Assembly (NCBI GenBank): GCA_963930655.1
Contig: OZ005611.1
Coordinates: 4,161,501-4,225,500 of the forward strand
From: Myrica gale
Lineage: Eukaryota; Streptophyta; Magnoliopsida; Fagales; Myricaceae
DNA: 64,000 nucleotides
Direction: 5' to 3'
Shown: positions 1 through 14,700 of the stretch, one piece after another
Layout: the number at the start of each line of letters is the position of its first letter
How positions within the stretch are numbered: position 1 is the first letter of the stretch
The notes under the pieces: model-generated
Database searches by the model: none
Told to the model about the DNA's origin: nothing
What the model saw: only the letters and a program-made list of their open reading frames with translations
Position numbers and translations under genes: made by a program

Positions 1-1740
1 GCTGCCCCTCCTCTCTTTGTCGCAGGCCCGCAACTCTCCTCTGCAACGCAGTTACAACACTTCTCTTCCTCTTTCTCTCTCTCTTTCTCTCTAGTTTTGT
101 GAAGATTTGGGTATGTAGGTTGCGATTTGGTTGCAATTGGTTTGTGGTTTTTTGTTGGATTTGTGGCGATTTGTGCGATTTAGTTGTTGTTTCTTCGGTG
201 TGGGTAGCGGTAACTCCGTTGAAACTACCACCGTTAGAGGCCGGTTTCTTCCCCTAAAGGTGGCGGGGGCGGTGTCCATTTTTGGACAACCGTCAATAGC
301 AGTGGCGGTGGAGGGCATAACCGCTACCGCCACCGATTATGCACAGCTCTAAGTAAAATTGCTTTCACATGACAACTTCTTATATTTTCTGATATTTTTG
401 TGAACAACTTTAATTGTTCGTATCCGGTTTGTCCTCTTCCTTCCCAAGTGCGGCATACTCAACGTCACAAGTCACAAAGGGAAAGGCTTGGGATCCCGAT
501 GCCATCCCGATAGGGGCTGGAAATGACATTTTCAGCCCCTGTTTTTTTTTTTAAATTTGTTTTACAGGGGCTGGAAATGACCAGCCCCTGTCGGGAAATG
601 CTCGGGATCCCATCGGGAAGTATTATCTGATTTTTGTTTTTTGATCCAATGACTCGGATAAAAAAAAACAGATGATACTTGACTTCCACATGTTGTCCTT
701 GTAAGAAAATGTATACGGGTAAGTTAAGGATTTGCTTGCGTGGTTGGGCAAGCGTCTGACCCCGAATTATTTGTGCATATATTTTCCTGTGGCCACCCAT
801 CAAACAAGGCCGGTCTCCTGTGATATCTTTGATCAACTTTTCTTTTGTTTTGTTGTTCGCGAGTGCTTTTTGAACGGTCCTGGCTTGCCGACGATCCCTT
901 TCGTTATCCCTACGCTTACGTACGTGGTGTGCATGCATTTCCCATATAATCCAACCTATTTAAAGACATCTTATTTTCCCCGCTTCAATTGGGTTCGCTC
1001 CTTTCTTAAGTCAACAAACGTGGTCGACAAAATTATACAGGGAAGGCAGATATTTAAGACCGACCTCCCTCATAAAATATTGGGCTTTTATATACTAATA
1101 CTATAGTATCTGCCCCGGCCGACTGAAAATACGCCCCCAAATAATAAATTAATTGGATTTAGTAAGAATATACTGCACCTTGGATCTATCAATTATTTGA
1201 AGGGAATCTAAATCTGAAATAATAGCTTATCAAAATAATATATTTGCAAAATTACATTAAAGTCAGCTAGTCCAAGGCTGGGAGTGTTGAACATGATTTT
1301 TTCTTCTTCTTAATATCTATATATCTACTACGGATTATCAAAAACTTTGATTTGAGATTAAGATATCGAGAATAAACCGAAGAAAATGAGTTAAAATTAA
1401 CCTTAAAGATGTAAATGATAGAGCTTAAAATATTTAGTTAATTTTCACGGTATCATTTCGTGCTACCAAAATATAATTGTTGTACGTAGTTATCTCGATA
1501 GATTTTTACTTTTCTTAGATTGGACAGTAATATTATTCCGCATTAAACCTATTAAAAACTTTAATGATTTATTAGTCCTATATTATTTTCGGATACATGT
1601 CCGAAGTTCCATACTAAAATGGAAAAATAAAATAGTGACAAAATAAAATGGAAAAGAAATCCCACAAATATCGAAGGTGACAGGGCTAAGTATTGAAATT
1701 CCTATGCAAAACATGGGCCATTAAGGAAAGATTATATTAA
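1..1740. other. Gene-free 5' flank upstream of GWD
   Basis: No supportable gene is seen. Bases 55-95 are a pyrimidine-rich CT tract. Bases 225-335 are rich in GGCGGTGG/ACCGCCACC-type motifs, so short ORFs on both strands there reflect base composition. Bases 488-618 hold an inverted and direct repeat built on GGGATCCCGAT and CAGCCCCTG / CAGGGGCTG. The stretch from 1140 to 1700 is AT-rich with no recognisable coding content. Confidence 0.6.
488..618. repeat. Short inverted/direct repeat around GGGGCTGGAAATGAC
   Basis: The motif AGGGGCTGGAAATGAC occurs twice in direct orientation (about 514 and 566). Each copy is followed by its own inverted CAGCCCCTG, so each can fold as a small hairpin. GGGATCCCGAT-like sequence lies at both outer ends. 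It may be a small foldback element. No clear target-site duplication was found. Confidence 0.45.
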
Positions 1741-1812
1741 ATATCGAAGTTGTCGCTGTTCACGGACCCCACGCCTTCTCTCTCTGACTCTCTCCGTCTT
1801 CCTACCATATCG

Positions 1813-1818
1813 CACGTG
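1813..1818. promoter_or_regulatory. G-box (CACGTG) in the probable GWD promoter or leader
   Basis: A palindromic CACGTG core lies in cgCACGTGac, about 0.9 kb upstream of the GWD start codon and close to the probable transcript start. G-boxes are known binding sites for bZIP/bHLH factors of light and clock control. A role here is inferred only from motif and position. Confidence 0.35.
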
Positions 1819-2212
1819 ACAAGCTCCAGTTCCCGAACTTTTTTACGTGGGCCAACAAAAACATGCCACGAGTCCAACCATGGCGATAAAACGCCATGTC
1901 ACGCACCTGTTTCCCGTTCCTCATTTGAAGATCTTTCACTTAACCAGTGAGAAAGGTCTCCTGTATCGGTCTGAGATAGGATCTCCGAGTTCTCGAAGCT
2001 GCACAAACTACTGCTGCCTCATTTTTTGTTGTTTTTTTTGCTTTCTTTAGAGAATCTAATTATATATCCTCTCAAATCCGGAGCTCGGATCAGATTTGCG
2101 TGCAACGTTGAATCTGTGTTCTTTCCCAAAGAATTTGATCAGTTCTGGACGCTGATTTTTCATAATCTAGCCCGGATTTCTGATTTTTGTTCCTTGATTT
2201 CTGTTATTCCAG

Positions 2213-2709
2213 GTATTTTTCCTGGAAATAATAGTTGGATTATTGAACAGAAATGCTGAATTGTTGCCATGTTTTGTTGGTTGGTTATTCATTCGTCATC
2301 CGCTTGGTTGCTCACAGAATGTATAAATAAATCAAAAGAGCACAAGAAAGTTATAGCTTTTATTGGACAAGAGAACACATATACGTGAAATTCAACTGAG
2401 TTGAATGCGTACAATTGTCGTGGCTAGTTCTTGCCGACAATACGAGAAACCTGAGCAGACCAGTTTTAGAATTCAGAAGAATAGTTTAATCGTATTTGTT
2501 TATGTGCTCTGATGTGTCTTAATAATCCAATTGAAATTAGAGCTGATGCTATAGGAGGTTAACGCTCCTGCTATTAGGAAGGTATAGGTTTGTCTGATCC
2601 ATTTCGCATCTTGTTTAGAATCTGTTACAGGGCTTCAGCTTCAGCTTGACATATTTTGGTAATTTTTTTGAACTTTGCTTACTGTTGTCTGATTCTTTGA
2701 TTTCTTCAG
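2213..2709 (+). other. Probable 5'-UTR intron of GWD
   Basis: A donor (CCAG/GTATTT at 2213) and an acceptor (TTTCTTCAG/AAGG ending at 2709, after a T-rich tract) bracket sequence just upstream of the ATG at 2729. The leader upstream has several short ORFs that this intron would partly remove. The boundaries rest on splice consensus only; cDNA would settle it. Confidence 0.4.
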
Positions 2710-2728
2710 AAGGCATATATCAACGAAT

Positions 2729-5700
2729 ATGAGTAATACCTTAGGCCATCGCATACTTCGCCCGAGTCTTCGTACCCCAGTCACAGAACCTCAAAGCAAA
2801 CTCAATTCTTCTGGCATTCCTGCAAACACTTTGTTTCAAGCTGCTTGCTGGAACCAATCAGCAGCGCAGACACGGAATTTGCCATTGTCCACAAAATTTT
2901 GTGGAAACAATCTGAATTTGCGGAAGTCAAAGTCAGCGATCGGAACACGTAAACCTGTCAAAAGTATTCCACGTGCTGTATTGGCCATGGATCCTGCTTC
3001 TGAGGTATTCTTTCACTTGCTGAGGATGGCTGCCTATTCTTTTCTGTTTTGAAATACTGAATGTGCTGGATAGCCTGGTATGTAAATTGGCTTGTGTCCA
3101 AGTAGATTTTGTTCAAAGTATGGTGTTCGCTTCATTTGCTATATATACAAAAAAAATACTTGGATCATAATCTATATTTAATGCGGTATGCCAATCTCAT
3201 AATTTTTTCTTTTGTAAAAAGCATGAAAAGTACTAAGGAGGGGAACGTAAGGGTGGACTTCTAGAATTAAGGTGGGTTAACTTTTTTGGGAGACCAATAT
3301 AGCTACTATTTGTTTGAGTTTATTATTTAATATTTGGAAGGATTTTGTGCAAGGGACATTGTAGTGCGTGAGGCCTCAGTAGCTTCTTACTAAAATTTTA
3401 AGATTCAAATATGCTTCAACCCCAAGGTTATATTCATTAGAACTAGTCAAAGGATCCCTATCCTCCCTCCCAAGGGGAAAGAAGAATAATTGTTAGCATA
3501 GAATAAGTGAGGTGCAGGGTGACAATGTTATCTTACTCTTTAAGTTTTTCGTGAATGGCGCTTATCAATTCTGCTGACTGTTAAGTAGTCTCTAGTTCCA
3601 ATTTTCTTAATTTAGTTGCCAATTGCGCCCAAAAGGTATTCTTCAAATTTCTTTGGATCTGGCTTCCTTTTTAATATTTGAAAATGCAACCAAGGCGTGC
3701 TCCCATTTTGAACCAAGGATTACCCAGACTGATGAATAACTTGTTAACTGTGCGGAAATTCTTTTGGTTTGGACATGTATAACCAGCATTTGCTTTTGCC
3801 TTTATGGCAGCTTGCAGGAAAATTCAACCTTGATGGAAATATAGAATTGCAGGTATGAAGCTGATCCCAGTCACATGGGACAAGGTGTTTCTGAGTTGAT
3901 TAGTTGAGACATTTATCTGTTGGTGGGGAATATTATACTGACAGAAGCTTCACTTTTCTAACAGGTTGGTGTTAGTGCCCCTGCTTCAGGGGCTGCCACA
4001 CAAGTTGATATCCAGATCACATATAGTAGTGACTCTTTGCTTCTTCACTGGGGTCTTTTACGTGAGAGAAAGGAGTAAGTTCAACTCTAATTTTAGATTA
4101 TTCCTATCAGTTTCAAGTGTCTCATTTTTTTTATAGATGCATAACATCTTTCCTTGTGTCCTTATTTTCTACTTGTAGAAAGTGGGTACTTCCTTCTCGG
4201 CATCCAGATGGAACGCAAGTATATAATAACAGAGCCCTTAGAACTCCTTTTGTGAAAGTAGGTTCCTGAGACTAGCAGCAAACAATAGCTTCGCACAATG
4301 TCTATTATATGACTTGAATATTGGAACTCTTTTGACTAATGCATATACATGACTTGATTCTAAGTTGTTATCTATTGCTTTTCTCTAGTCTGGCTCCAAT
4401 TCCACTCTTAAAATAGAAATTGATGATCCTGAAATGCAAGCAATAGAGTTTCTTATACTTGATGAAGTCCAGAATAAATGGTGAGACTTTATTACACTTC
4501 TTTCTGCTTCTTTTGGCAACTGCAAAATAACGATGCTTAAAAGTGATGTGCTTTTCTCCTTTGTGAATTTTCCTTGGTTCTTCAGGTTTAAATATAATGG
4601 GGGGAACTTCAATGTAAAGTTACGGATGAAAGAGGAGCTGATTCCAGATGTTTCAGTTCCTGAGGATCTTGTACAGATTCAAGCATATATGAGATGGGAA
4701 AGAAAGGGTAAACAGATGTACACGCCAGAGAAAGAGAAGGTAAGCGAAAGTGCTGAACTCTGTGAATCCAGCACCAATAATGAGTCGCACAACCTTTTGG
4801 CCAGTTTAGTTTTCCTCTATTTGTTCTCTCTCTCTCTCTCTCCCTCTCCCTCTCTCACTCACTGGCTCGTTCCCCCCCCCCCTCCTCTCCAACCAAAAAA
4901 TACCCCACCTGGCACCTCATTGAATAGAAGGAAATCAGTTCTCTGGTTCAACTTTTGATGAACTGTTCGCCTTTATTGATTGGTTCTTTGTTATTGTATT
5001 ATTTTTTTCTTCTATATCCTGATAGAAGATACATAAACCTGTTACATAATTTTTGTTTTGGATAAGAGCCCATACCCATTTTATTGGATCCAAAATTTTC
5101 ATGAAAAATTTAGGTTCTTCCATATGTAGGAACATCATGATTGGGGAGTTGGTTACCGACTGAGAGTTACATTTAACCTGGTACTTGCTTGCCTTATTTT
5201 AGCTTCTAGTGAAACAATGTTGGGAGAAAGGCAGGAATTTTATTTGTCAACGGGGAAAAACAACATTTCTTGTTTGTTTTCAAAATCTTTGATATAAGGT
5301 AAAACATATATTTTCTTCTTGGACATTGTTTGCATTGACTTCATCGAGATAACATCTATAGAAGTTCCAGGGACCTTCCTCAGAAATAAAATATGATATA
5401 TTTATCTCGAATAAATACATCCTCAAAGCATCCTACTCTTCTTATAATGTAGGCGACCCTTTATTATAGTGCCACCTGAAAGTCCAGCAAAGCTCTTCTG
5501 GTAGGACACTGTATGAAAGAAACTTGTTGCCTTAGTATCTTGAAATGTGCAAACTTGGACTTTATTTTTGTCTATTCATAACAATTTTTATGTGTTTTAA
5601 CAGGAGGAATATGAAGCAGCTCGAACTGAGTTATTGGAGGAAGTAGCCAGAGGTGCTTCCATACAAGACCTCCGAGCAATGCTGACAAAGAAGAATGATA

Positions 5701-8700
5701 CTAGTAAAGCGATGGAGCCATCCGTCACTGACAGAAAGAAAGTTCCTGAGGACCTTGTACAAATACAAGCTTATATACGATGGGAGAAAGCAGGGAAACC
5801 GAACTACTCCCCCGAGCAACAAATTGTAACTCTGAATATCCATTAGGCTAATAGCATCTTCATAGTTTCCTGTTCATTTTCACTGCTTTTTTTTGGACTG
5901 AAACCGTTGCGATAGATTTCCCATCGACTTGTTTCTGTATTTAGTAAGGTGTGTCAGTTCTTGTTGCTTGTACTCAATCTTGATTGGGGTAATGCTCCGA
6001 TGAACAGAAAGAGTTTGAGGAAGCAAGAAAGGAGTTGCAAACTGAGCTGGACAAAGGTGCCTCTCTTGATGAGATTCGAAAGAAAATTACCAAAGGAGAG
6101 ATACAAACTAAAGTTACAAAGCAATTGCATCACAAGAAGTATTTCAGTGTGGATAGGATTCAGCGCAAGAAAAGAGATTTAATGCCGCTTATCACTAAAT
6201 ATGCGGCCGAATCTGTGGTGGAAAAAGATTTAATGGAACCAAAAGCCTTGACTGTAGTTGAAATTTTTGGTAAGATGAAGGAAGAACAGGATGGTGAACA
6301 TGTTCTGAACAAGAAAATGTACAAGCTTGCTGACAAGGAACTTCTGGTGAGAGAAATTGAGCTATTGATGTGATTCAGTTTTTCTCCTCTCTTTCTGCTG
6401 GGAGCCTTGGGATTATTCTAATTTTCTGTTTCCTTGCATATTATCAAGGTACTTGCAACCAAATCTGCGGGCAAAACGAAGGTTCATCTGGCTACAGATA
6501 TCAAAGAGACAGTTACCCTTCATTGGGCTTTATCAAAGCAAAAAGCTGCGGAGTGGTTGGTAATGTTTTCACATCTGTTGGTCATGAACGTAATCTGCAG
6601 GAAGATGTTGGAATTCAACTTGATAATATTGATTTCTTGTATAAATATGTTAACGTATTCCAGGCACCACCTCCAACGGCATTGCCACCAGGTTCTCTTT
6701 CTGTAGATAAGGCCATTGAGACACAACTTACAAAATGTTCTTCTGCAAATCCCCCTTTTGAGGTATACTAAGAGATGTTTGACATGATCTTGAATCCCTT
6801 AGATCTTGAATCCTTAAAGTTTTTAAAAAGGAGAGAACATCTTCGTACTCCAAATATGCTTTCAGGTCCAATCTGTAGAAATAGAGATTGAAGACGACAG
6901 TTTCACAGGGATGCCATTTGTCCTTATCACCGGTGGGAACTGGATAAAGAACGAAGGTTCAGACTTTTTTATTGAATTCAGTGTTGGGCCCAAGCAAGTC
7001 CAAAAGGTTGCTCGCTGTTTCATATTGCAATTAATATCTTTCACGATTGGGCGGTTTAGATTTGTTTTTCCTTTGTTCTTTGTTGTTCTCTTCCTTCCTT
7101 TTTTTTTTGGGGGGGGGGGGGGGGGAGGGGGGCATGCTGCCCCATATTAAATTACATCTCAGACTTATTGACTGGATCTGTCCTATGAAAGGATGCTGGT
7201 GATGGCAAAGGCACAGCCAAGGCCTTGTTGGACAAAATAGCACAGATGGAAAGTGAGGCCCAGAAGTCCTTTATGCACAGGTTGCAATCTCAGAACTGTC
7301 CTCATTTTAGTATTCATCTTCTGTTGTTGCATTGATTTGCTGGATGCAAGGTATTCCTGTAGGATCAGAAGTAAATCCATTTTGCTGTTATTTCTATTGT
7401 AACATGCTTTGGTTCTCCCCTGAATACTTTGACTTTTATACCATGCTGATTGACGCAACCCCCCCCCCCCCCCAACAAAAAAAAGGACACTATATGCAGC
7501 TCTTCTAATTTTTATAATGCGCCTTTGCATTCTACAAGAGTTTTTTTTTAATGTTCTCTTGTATTCTATAAAAGTCAAATTGACTCAGGTTGAGCATAAT
7601 TTTTGGAATTCCGTTTTGTGATTATTTGTTACCCAACTCTTAGATGTTTTAGCTATGTCAGATTCAGTGCAGGATGCATTATCAGAGGGGTGAAGGTTGG
7701 GTTTGGGACATCATTAGTTATAGTTACATATTTGTTGCTGAAGATATCCACATTCAGCTGTTTTTAATTTGATCACTCGTGTCTTTTCCTCAGATTTAAT
7801 ATTGCTGCAGACTTAATAGATCAAGCCAAAAATGCTGGGGAATTGGGTCTTGCAGGAATGTTGGTGTGGATGAGGTTTATGGCTACAAGGCAGCTCATTT
7901 GGAATAAAAATTACAACGTGAAGCCACGGTACAACTCTTTGAGATACATGAGCATTTTATTGGTCAAAGTTTTTGAAGGGTTTCTGGACGTTAGAGATGT
8001 CTGATATGTCTTTATACTCCATAAATGGGTCACCAAATCAAATCATCATCTTTCTGAACTCCTCTTTATGAGCCAGTTCCCAATCTTTGAAGGTTCTGTG
8101 ACCACGGACGATCACCCATAAGATTCTTTTTGCTGTGTTTGTGCAGTGAGATTAGTAAAGCACAGGATAGGCTCACAGACTCGCTCCAGAATGTTTATAC
8201 CAGTTATCCACAGTACCGGGAACTTCTGCGGATGATTATGTCTACTGTTGGCCGGGGAGGTGAAGGTGATGTTGGGCAGCGAATTCGAGATGAAATCCTG
8301 GTTATCCAGGTTGATGTGATTCGCTTTTTGCTTTTCTTTCGTTTTTGGCGCACTTGTTGTTTCCCCTGTCTTGCATGTGAATGGTTCGAACATGAATAAC
8401 TACTGGTTGGCTTGCAGAGGAAAAATGAGTGCAAGGGTGGAATGATGGAGGAATGGCATCAAAAGTTACATAACAACACCAGTCCTGATGATGTTGTAAT
8501 CTGTCAGGTATTAAAGCTGTTTTTCGGTTTTGACTACTTATTGGTGTGCATAATTTTTTTTTTTTTTCAATAACTATCCCCTTCCAGGCACTGATTGATC
8601 ATATCAAAAGTGACTTTGATATTGGTGTTTACTGGAAAACTTTGACCGAAAATGGAATAACAAAAGAACGCCTTCTAAGCTACGATCGTGCCATCCATTC

Positions 8701-11700
8701 TGAACCAAATTTCAGGAGAGATCAGAAAGATGGCCTCCTGCGTGATTTGGGGCACTACATGAGAACTCTGAAGGTTGGCTTCATAAACTTTCTGGTCTAA
8801 GCTCTATGCCAGCTTTTTTTTGTTTATAAAATTCTTTTGGCAAGACATGGAAATTGCACTGCACCTGCTTGATATTCAATATCAAGGCAGAATTTGTTGT
8901 GGAGAATGATATGCGTCTATGCGTTCATCTGTGCTTGCTTCTCATTCTAAATATGCAATAAAAGATATATACAGATGGTGTTTGCTGATGTTATGTGGTA
9001 GACATACCTTGGAGTCTATTGCCTGCTCCATACGTAATGTGGCCATATTTGACAATTTCAATCCAATCATGATTTATATGCAGGCAGTTCATTCTGGTGC
9101 AGATCTCGAGTCTGCAATTCAAAATTGTATGGGTTATAAATCTCAGGTATTATCAGTGACTGGCTGGCTGTCCAATATTGTGTCCTTCTCTTAGCACTTG
9201 ATAGAACTTCAGATTTGTTCAGGGTCAAGGCTTCATGGTCGGTGTGAAGATAAATCCAATACCTGGCTTGCCATCTGGATTTCCAGTAAAGCATTCAACT
9301 ACTTTTGAACTTTCATTTATGCTGTCATCTGTGAAAAATTGTGAAACCAGTTGCATTTGGACCCTCTCTATAAATAGGAACTGCTGCGATATGTCCTAGA
9401 TCATGTTGAGGATAAGAATGTAGAAGCCCTTCTTGAGGTTTGTGAAATTTTGCTGCTGGAAATTAATTTTTACTTTTTGCATTTATACTCCAACCCTTTC
9501 TATATTACTATTCTTTTGATTTTGAAACACAGGGTTTGCTAGAGGCTCGCCAGGAGCTCCGGCCTCTGCTCTTTAAGCCTAAGGATCGTCTGAAAGACCT
9601 TTTGTTTTTGGACATTGCCCTAGATTCTACCGTTAGGACAGCTATTGAAAGGGGATATGAGGAGCTAAATAATGCTCCACCAGAGGTAAGTCCAGGTCGC
9701 AAAATTATTTCTCTTGACCCCCTAGTGTCTTGGTGCTGTTTATGGCTAATGTTTATTGTATCTCGCTATATGTAGAAGCTTTTGACTAGCCAATTTATTG
9801 TGCCTGCAGAAAATTATGTACTTCATTGCTCTGGTTCTTGAAAATCTTGCACTTTCCTCGGACGATAATGAGGATTTTATCTACTGCTTGAAGGTAATAT
9901 TTGTTTAACGAACTTGAATTTGCGCCAAAATAATTGGTTACTAGTGACAGACCATAGTGGTGTGTATTTTCCCAAAAGAGAATTCTTTCTTGCTTTAGGA
10001 CCAAATTGTTCACATAAATTTCTTGTGAGAAGCCCCTGAATGAAGTTGAGGGACTTATCCTCTATTTCTGCATTTTTTTCAAAATTTGAAGCACTAGACC
10101 TTGATTGGCAGTAACCACATATTATAGCTGTATTGCTATACCAAAAGCAGAATGTCTAAGATGTTCAACATGTTACGCTTTTCTACAAGCTGTCTTTTTC
10201 ATTATGGTCTGATATTTCTACCATTGCTTCTGAAGGGATGGAATCATGCCCAAAGCATGTCCAAGAGTGAGAAGGATCACTGGGCATTATATGCAAAATC
10301 AGTCCTTGACAGAACCCGGCTCTCACTTGCAAACAAGGCAGAGTGCTACCAGCAAGTTCTGCAACCTGCAGCAGAGTATCTTGGGTCACTGCTTGGAGTA
10401 GACCAGTGGGCTGTATGTTATGAGTTGTTTTAAATCCAAATAACATGTACCCTAGCGCTACCTTATTTGTCCTCATATTTCCATCTTGCAGGTGAACATA
10501 TTTACTGAAGAAATCATCCGTGCTGGATCTGCTGCCTCTTTATCCTCACTTCTTAATCGACTTGATCCTGTTCTTCGAAAGACTGCTAATCTTGGAAGGT
10601 GGATTTTGTTATGACTGCTAATTGACTCGATCCTTTTGAAACTTGTTAGAAAGTATAATTCAAATAATAAAATATATCTCTTCCTATCATCTTAAGCTTT
10701 CGGGATAAGTGGTAGATTCACATGGTATCAAAACCAAGATCCTGAGTTCGAGATCTGACTCCGCACTTCACCCCAATTTCAATTAAATATTGCACGTGTT
10801 AAGCCTCACAGTTAAAGGAGCATACGTAAGGGAGAGTGTCAGAGAATATAATTCAAATAATAAAATATATTTATTCCAAATAACTTAAGCTTTTGTGATA
10901 AGTAGTAGTTTCACAAAACCTAATTTGTATACGGTTGGTAACTTGAATACATGTAATTATCAACTAACTTGGTAATGTGATGTTTATTATACAAGCGAAA
11001 TAATAAAGCTTGAAAGGTCATATAGCATCATCCACCAACTACGTGTTTTTTTTACCTTCTAATGCAAGTTTGGTTGGTCTGGGACAGTTGGCAAATTATC
11101 AGCCCAGTTGAAGCTGTTGGTTATGTTGTTGTTGTGGATGAGTTGCTTGCTGTACAGAACAAATCTTTCGAGCAGCCTACAATTTTAGTGGTAAAAAGTG
11201 TAAAAGGAGAAGAGGAAATTCCAGATGGTGCAGTTGCTGTGCTGACTCCTGATATGCCTGATGTCCTGTCTCATGTATCTGTGCGAGCAAGAAATGGCAA
11301 GGTAATAATCTTTTGCATCATCTGTTTCCTCCCTTCAAATTTGAAAGGTACGCTGCCATAATAATGGCTGACATTGTATTTGCAGGTATGCTTTGCTACA
11401 TGCTTTGATCCCAATATCCTGGCCGACCTCCAAGCTAAGAAAGGGAAATTGTTGCGAATAAAACCTACCTCTGGTGATATAAGTTACAGGTGATCCCATT
11501 TGTTTAGGTTCAAAATTGTTTCTGATTTTCCTGTTCTGTGCATGATGAGATGGCGTATCGAGTATCAGTCAACGCGGCAAAGTCCAATATTTTTATTTTT
11601 TATTCTTTGCACGATGAATCTCAAATCTAAAGTTGCAACTGTAAAAGAACTGAGATGTGATCTTTATTTTGTTTCTCTCATCTTGTTTAGTGAGCTGAAG

Positions 11701-14700
11701 GAGGGTGAGGCAATAGATGCAAGTTCAACTAACTTGAAGGAAGATGGTTCTGCACCAAGTCTAACTTTGGTCAGAAAGCAATTCAGTGGTAGATATGCCA
11801 TAACGTCTGAGGAGTTTACAAACGACATGGTTAGATTTAAAGTCAACTTTAGTTTAGGCGACAACTTCTTTTTCTCTTTTCTTTTCCGCTGTAGCATCAA
11901 ATGGGATAAACGAAAAGGTTCAATATCAACTTCTTAGAGCAGTGCAATCGTCTTGCATTTCTGCTATTAACTTTGTTTAACTTGCAAAAATTTGTGATTT
12001 TCCTAGGTTGGAGCTAAATCACGGAATATCTCTTATTTAAAAGGAAAAGTGTCATCTTGGATTGGAATCCCTACATCAGTTGCTCTCCCATTCAGAGTAT
12101 TTGAGAAGGTTCTTTCAGAGAGCTCAAATCAGGTTTTCCTCCCATCGACAACTGCATTGTGTTTTTGTTTTTTGCTGTTCATAATGAGTTGCACAGCTAC
12201 AGTTCTGCTCTCGCTTCATTGCGAAACATCTAATTTTCTAAATTTCTTTGTTATATCTATATATAGGAAAGTTGGGTGGTAAAACTTGCACTGTAATCAA
12301 GTTCTAATGACACACCCACAGTTCTTGTGAGGACTTATAGAAAACTGCAAGTTGACGCCAATTTTTTAGTCTTACGAATCAAGTGAAAATGGTGATTTCT
12401 TTTTCTTGAGGTAGAAATTGTAATAAATGTATATTTAATGATTAAATTCACCTTTTCCTAACAGCTTAAGTTTTTAGGACAATTAGGAATTTATCTGGTA
12501 TCAAATAAGAGGTACTGAGTTCGAACTCTAATTCCATACTTTACCCCCATTTAAAAATTAAATACTTAACATGTTGGGTCTACCTATTAAGAGAGAGTCT
12601 AGGGATTTTCAGAAATATACATAAATTCTCTCAGTCCTATCAACTTAAGCTTTTGGAACAAATGATGATTTAACAGACTTGAATTGGCAAAACTAAGAAA
12701 TGGATATCTAAGATGCCCCTCCAATACTTGATGAATGTTGCTATGTATTCTTTTTTTCTTTCTGAATTACTATGTATTCATTCAAAAGGTCTAAAATGTA
12801 CTCTTGGCTGATATCACATAGTGCAGCATGACAAGAAAATGTCATTCGTATGTTAGCTTGTTGTTCATCCTGATAACTATACTGTAAAAGGCATTCTAGT
12901 CTGATAGAATCTCTCGCTCTCCCCCTCTGCTCACACTACAGGCTGTTGCCAAGAAGTTAAAGATCCTGAAAAGAAAGTTAGGAGAAGGAGATTTCAATTC
13001 CCTAAGGGAGATCCGTGAGACAGTTCTACAGTTGGTAGCACCAGCTCCATTGGTATGCTCTTTGGCTGGTAGGGCTTTAGATCTCATGTTTATTGAAAAC
13101 ATATTCCACAATCCTCCCCCAACCCCCAGCACTCTGAGAGGAGGAAGCAAATCGAGGCAGTCCTTCCCTTTTCTGACAATTAAATTAAGTATAAGACACC
13201 ACGTGAATATAATTTCAGGGTATTGTGATGGAAGGAGGCACATGTTTCTTTCTTAATTTCAATCAAAACCATATGTGAAACAGCTACGGTAATGGGGAAG
13301 AAAAGAGGGGGGGGGGGGGGGAGCCAGCAATGATGGTGAGGTTTCTCAGTTGGGGCTAATCAGAGCTTACACGTGCAAGCGCTTGGGTTTCAGGTAGAAG
13401 GGTACTATGTTTCTTGTCTTAGCATCTTAGTTGTCAGAGAAGTTCAGGTAGAGGTCCACAAAAGCAGATAATTGGTTCTACTCTCTGCAATTTTTTTTTT
13501 TTTTTGCTTCTTTTTTCCTTTTTTTGGCAAAGATGAACTAGATATTGCTTTCTGACAGGGTGATTAGGCAGAATGATGTCATTTTACTTGAAATTGATAG
13601 CTTACAGCCAAGTCTTTGTATTCAGGTACAAGAACTGAAAAATAAGATGAAAAGTTCAGGAATGCCTTGGCCTGGTGATGAAGGTGAACAGCGATGGGAG
13701 AAGGCATGGATGGCTATAAAGAAGGTAAGACTGTTTTTTCCTGCACTCAAGCATAACATATAGCGTGAGATGGATGTCTAATTACCGTGAATATGAATAA
13801 TTCTGGATTTTCTTCTCAATAAATCTTTATTGAGGAGACTATCAAAAAATTGTTCCACTCTATAAGCATAGTTATTCAAATAATTCCTGTCATAATTGAC
13901 ACCATCATTGCAATGTCTTTTAGACTTTTCCATGAGGTACCATGGACCATTGATCTTTGTTTGTTGGTTTTTGGCTCCCTGCACTAAGAACTTGTATACA
14001 GTCTCTTCTCTAAGAGTTTCTTCTTATCTCCATCTTCCTCTCAGTTGGCTTTTGTCAAGTAGAGGAAATGGATACGATCTTTTCTTTGTATTTCATGATC
14101 AGAGTTTGCGGGAGTGCCCACAAATATCATTGTTTTAATTCTAGGAGCTGAGTAATTTTATTTAAGTTGGCATGTAAAGTAGATTACTTTTATTGTTAGA
14201 AATATGTTACTTGCTTTTCTATGCAAAAATTATTGTGCTGTGAGGCTAGTCTGCAAGTTGTTAACTGTAGCTTAATATCATCTCACTGCTCTCCTACTGT
14301 TGCATTTTTCCTTTCTTGACAATTATTCCCACTGAACATCTCTGATACTTTGGGATATCACTTGATCTGTTACAATCCAGGTCTGGGCTTCAAAGTGGAA
14401 TGAGAGAGCATATTTCAGCACAAGAAAAGTGAAATTGGATCACGATTATCTCTGCATGGCTGTCCTTGTTCAGGAAATCATAAACGCTGATTATGCATTT
14501 GTAATCCACACAACTAATCCATCTTCAGGAGACTCATCAGAGATATATGCTGAGGTATTGCTACTGCTCTTCTACCATTGTTCTGCTGGATTAATTAGAC
14601 ACATTGATTCACATCTCATTCTCTGGATAGGTTGTGAAGGGACTTGGAGAAACTCTAGTTGGAGCGTATCCTGGTCGTGCTTTAAGTTTTATCGCCAAGA

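Noticed and set aside
131-352. Overlapping ORFs on both strands near the left edge
   Set aside because: They arise from GGCGGT/ACCGCC-rich sequence, have no family similarity and no splice context.
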